A DNA stretch of 7,420 nt, taken from positions 1 to 7,420 of the forward strand of contig CAYRXE010000044.1 in the NCBI GenBank assembly GCA_964428205.1. The letters run 5' to 3'. The notes below the pieces were generated by a model. It was not told the origin of the DNA. It made no database searches and saw only the letters and a list, made by a program, of their open reading frames with translations. Source of the DNA: CAYRXE01 sp964428205 (GTDB taxonomy: Bacteria > Patescibacteriota > Gracilibacteria > Peribacterales > Peribacteraceae). The stretch's first letter is position 1. Every line of letters begins with the position of its first letter. The translations under genes were made by a program, and so were the position numbers. Below are positions 6,340-7,420 of this stretch, piece by piece.

Positions 6340-6564
6340 ATGCGCACCCTCCTCGCCTCTCTTACGGCTGCAGTTCTCGCTTTTGCTGCCCCTGCTTCGG
6401 CCATGGGCATGGTGTCGTATGCCGGAAATAGCTCTTCGTATACGAATTGTGTGTGCTTCCGTTGGCCCTGTGATCCGTGTAAGCGTTTCCCAAAACCTAA
6501 GCCGCCAAAGATCCCGAAGACTCCAAAATGCGTGTGCGTGAGGGCGCCGTGTCCGTGCTCTTAA
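6340..6564 (+). CDS. Small secreted Cys-rich protein with duplicated CVCxRxPC motif
   Basis: I do not recognise a family. From ATG 6340 the protein has 74 residues. Residues 1-21 (MRTLLASLTAAVLAFAAPASA) are a textbook Sec signal peptide with an A-S-A cleavage site. The mature chain of about 53 residues contains eight Cys in two matching clusters: CVCFRWPCDPC (37-47) and CVCVRAPCPC (64-73), joined by a Pro/Lys linker (KRFPKPKPPKIPKTPK, 48-63). The clusters share C-V-C-x-R-x-P-C-(x)-P-C, so the protein looks like an internal duplication. Outside the cell the Cys could form disulfides or bind metal; both are inference. A GTG start at 6307 with a strong SD gives an 85-residue form. It lies 80 bases after the S41 protease on the same strand, so joint transcription is possible. 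The stop is TAA. Confidence 0.72.
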   Translation: MRTLLASLTAAVLAFAAPASAMGMVSYAGNSSSYTNCVCFRWPCDPCKRFPKPKPPKIPKTPKCVCVRAPCPCS

Positions 6565-6762
6565 TTAAGGTGTTGGAAGCGGTAAGCGCGAAGGGGTCGT
6601 CTCGCTCGGTCCTTCGTCCATTCTTCGTATAGTCTCTTAAATCATCCAATAGGCTATTTCGCCATGTTTCGTGACAAGTCAAAGTGACCTCTTAGAGGCT
6701 TGTATTCCCCGTGCAAAAAGAGTATAGGATGTCAGTTTACGATCACTATTTCTCCTATTCTT
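6565..6762. other. Intergenic region between the Cys-rich gene and atpD
   Basis: I see no gene here. It should hold the end of the Cys-rich transcript and the atpD promoter. For the promoter, the best candidates are poor: TTGTAT (6700-6705) with TATAGG (6723-6728, spacing 17) or TAGGAT (6725-6730). A small inverted repeat, CCTC-TTA-GAGG (6688-6698), is flanked by CAAG (6675-6678) and CTTG (6699-6702). None of these is convincing alone. Confidence 0.5.
6589..6616 (+). terminator. Weak hairpin, possible terminator after the Cys-rich gene
   Basis: CGAAGGG (6589-6595) pairs with TCCTTCG (6610-6616), seven pairs with one G-U, around a 14-base loop, 25 bases after the stop codon. The following sequence (TCCATTCTTCG) is only mildly T-rich. 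It could be a terminator or a chance inverted repeat. Confidence 0.3.
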
Positions 6763-7420
6763 ATGTCTAACGGAACAGTCACACAGGTTCTCGGCGCAGT
6801 CGTCGACTGCAGCTTCCCACAGGGAACGCAACTGCCGGGCATTTATAACGCGCTCAAAATTGCCATGGGTAAAGATGAGCTCACCCTCGAAGTGCAGCAG
6901 CACTTGGATGGTGGTTCGGTCCGCGCTGTGGCCATGGGCTCCACCGACGGTCTCGCTCGTGGTGTTGCCGTTGTAGACACCGGAGCACCTATTACGGTGC
7001 CCGTGGGTCAGGAGACGCTTGGTCGTATGTTTAACGTCCTTGGTGATCCCATCGACGGTTTGCCTGCTGTGAAGTCGAAGAAGGCATACCCCATCCACCG
7101 TCCAGCTCCTTCCTTTATGGAGCAGTCGACGGAGACGGAAGTTCTGGAGACGGGTATTAAAGTCATTGACCTCTTCTGTCCGATCTTGAAAGGAGGAAAA
7201 GTCGGTCTCTTCGGAGGTGCTGGTGTGGGTAAGACTGTGATCGTGAAAGAGCTCATCCGTAACATTGCTGCAGAGCACGGTGGTTACTCAGTATTCGCCG
7301 GAGTGGGAGAGCGCAGCCGCGAAGGAAACGACTTGTACTACGAAATGAAGGAATCCGGCGTCCTCGACAAAACGTCCATGGTCTTCGGACAAATGAACGA
7401 GCCACCTGGACCTCGCTTGC
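6763..7420 (+). CDS. atpD: F-type ATP synthase beta subunit (N-terminal 219 residues, cut by window edge)
   Basis: The beta subunit carries the catalytic nucleotide sites of the F1 head on the inner face of the membrane. The visible part has the N-terminal beta-barrel (MSNGTVTQVLGAVVDCSFP, 1-19; MGSTDGLARG, 58-67), GRMFNVLGDPIDG (87-99), ETGIKVIDLFCPILKGGKVGLF (129-150), the Walker A loop GGAGVGKT (151-158), GERSREGNDLYYEM (182-195, with the catalytic Glu183) and MNEPPGPRL (211-219), which is normal. The ATG at 6763 is preceded by CTATTTCTCCTATTCTT with no SD. In most bacteria atpD follows atpG; here it follows a Cys-rich secreted protein gene after 198 bases, so either the cluster is split or a new transcription unit begins here. 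What follows (usually atpC) is outside the window. Confidence 0.96.
   Translation, partial: MSNGTVTQVLGAVVDCSFPQGTQLPGIYNALKIAMGKDELTLEVQQHLDGGSVRAVAMGSTDGLARGVAVVDTGAPITVPVGQETLGRMFNVLGDPIDGLPAVKSKKAYPIHRPAPSFMEQSTETEVLETGIKVIDLFCPILKGGKVGLFGGAGVGKTVIVKELIRNIAAEHGGYSVFAGVGERSREGNDLYYEMKESGVLDKTSMVFGQMNEPPGPRL

Noticed and set aside
6700..6730. Promoter of atpD (TTGTAT / TATAGG)
   Set aside because: Only three and four of six bases match consensus; too weak to list as a feature of its own.
1..7420. UGA recoding to glycine, as in Gracilibacteria
   Set aside because: All full-length conserved proteins read through with no in-frame TGA and end at the expected length, so the standard bacterial code fits.
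1..7420. tRNA or rRNA genes, insertion sequences, CRISPR arrays, attachment sites
   Set aside because: No cloverleaf with a TTC-loop, no transposase, no spaced direct repeats and no long flanking repeats were found in any intergenic region.

Overview
The window looks like ordinary chromosomal DNA from a bacterium of moderate GC content that uses the standard code (tryptophan is TGG, no in-frame TGA, all six visible stops are TAA). Compact housekeeping proteins, tiny unknown genes and a small secreted Cys-rich protein suggest a member of the Candidate Phyla Radiation (Patescibacteria), perhaps of the Peregrinibacteria/Peribacteria type. That placement is inferred from the look of the proteins and was not tested by a search.

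Layout. Positions 1-1044 (minus strand) hold the translation operon rpsB-tsf; tsf runs off the left edge. Positions 1045-1292 are the rpsB upstream region, with one hairpin. Positions 1293-1575 (plus strand) form a complete tiny transcription unit: a perfect extended -10 promoter, two leader hairpins, a strong Shine-Dalgarno (SD) site, a 39-residue single-membrane-span peptide and an intrinsic terminator. Positions 1583-2980 (minus) encode an alpha2-type glycyl-tRNA synthetase. Divergent from it, 3109-4467 (plus) encodes a PrsW-family intramembrane protease. It is followed by 4571-6259, an exported S41 C-terminal processing protease with an N-terminal SLH-like region. Positions 6340-6564 encode a small exported protein with a duplicated CxC...PC.PC motif. 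From 6763 to the right edge is the N-terminal half of the F-type ATP synthase beta subunit.

How the genes fit together. rpsB, tsf and glyQS serve translation and atpD serves energy conversion. prsW and the S41 protease may form an envelope-proteolysis module, since these families are known to act in processing of membrane-bound regulators; the pairing here is an inference from adjacency.

The most unusual items are the self-contained 39-residue peptide unit with its long hairpin leader, the duplicated-motif Cys-rich secreted peptide, and the translation signals. The conserved genes start without an SD, usually behind a C/T-rich stretch, and prsW sits so close behind its -10 box that its mRNA should be leaderless. 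The two tiny genes carry textbook SD sites.
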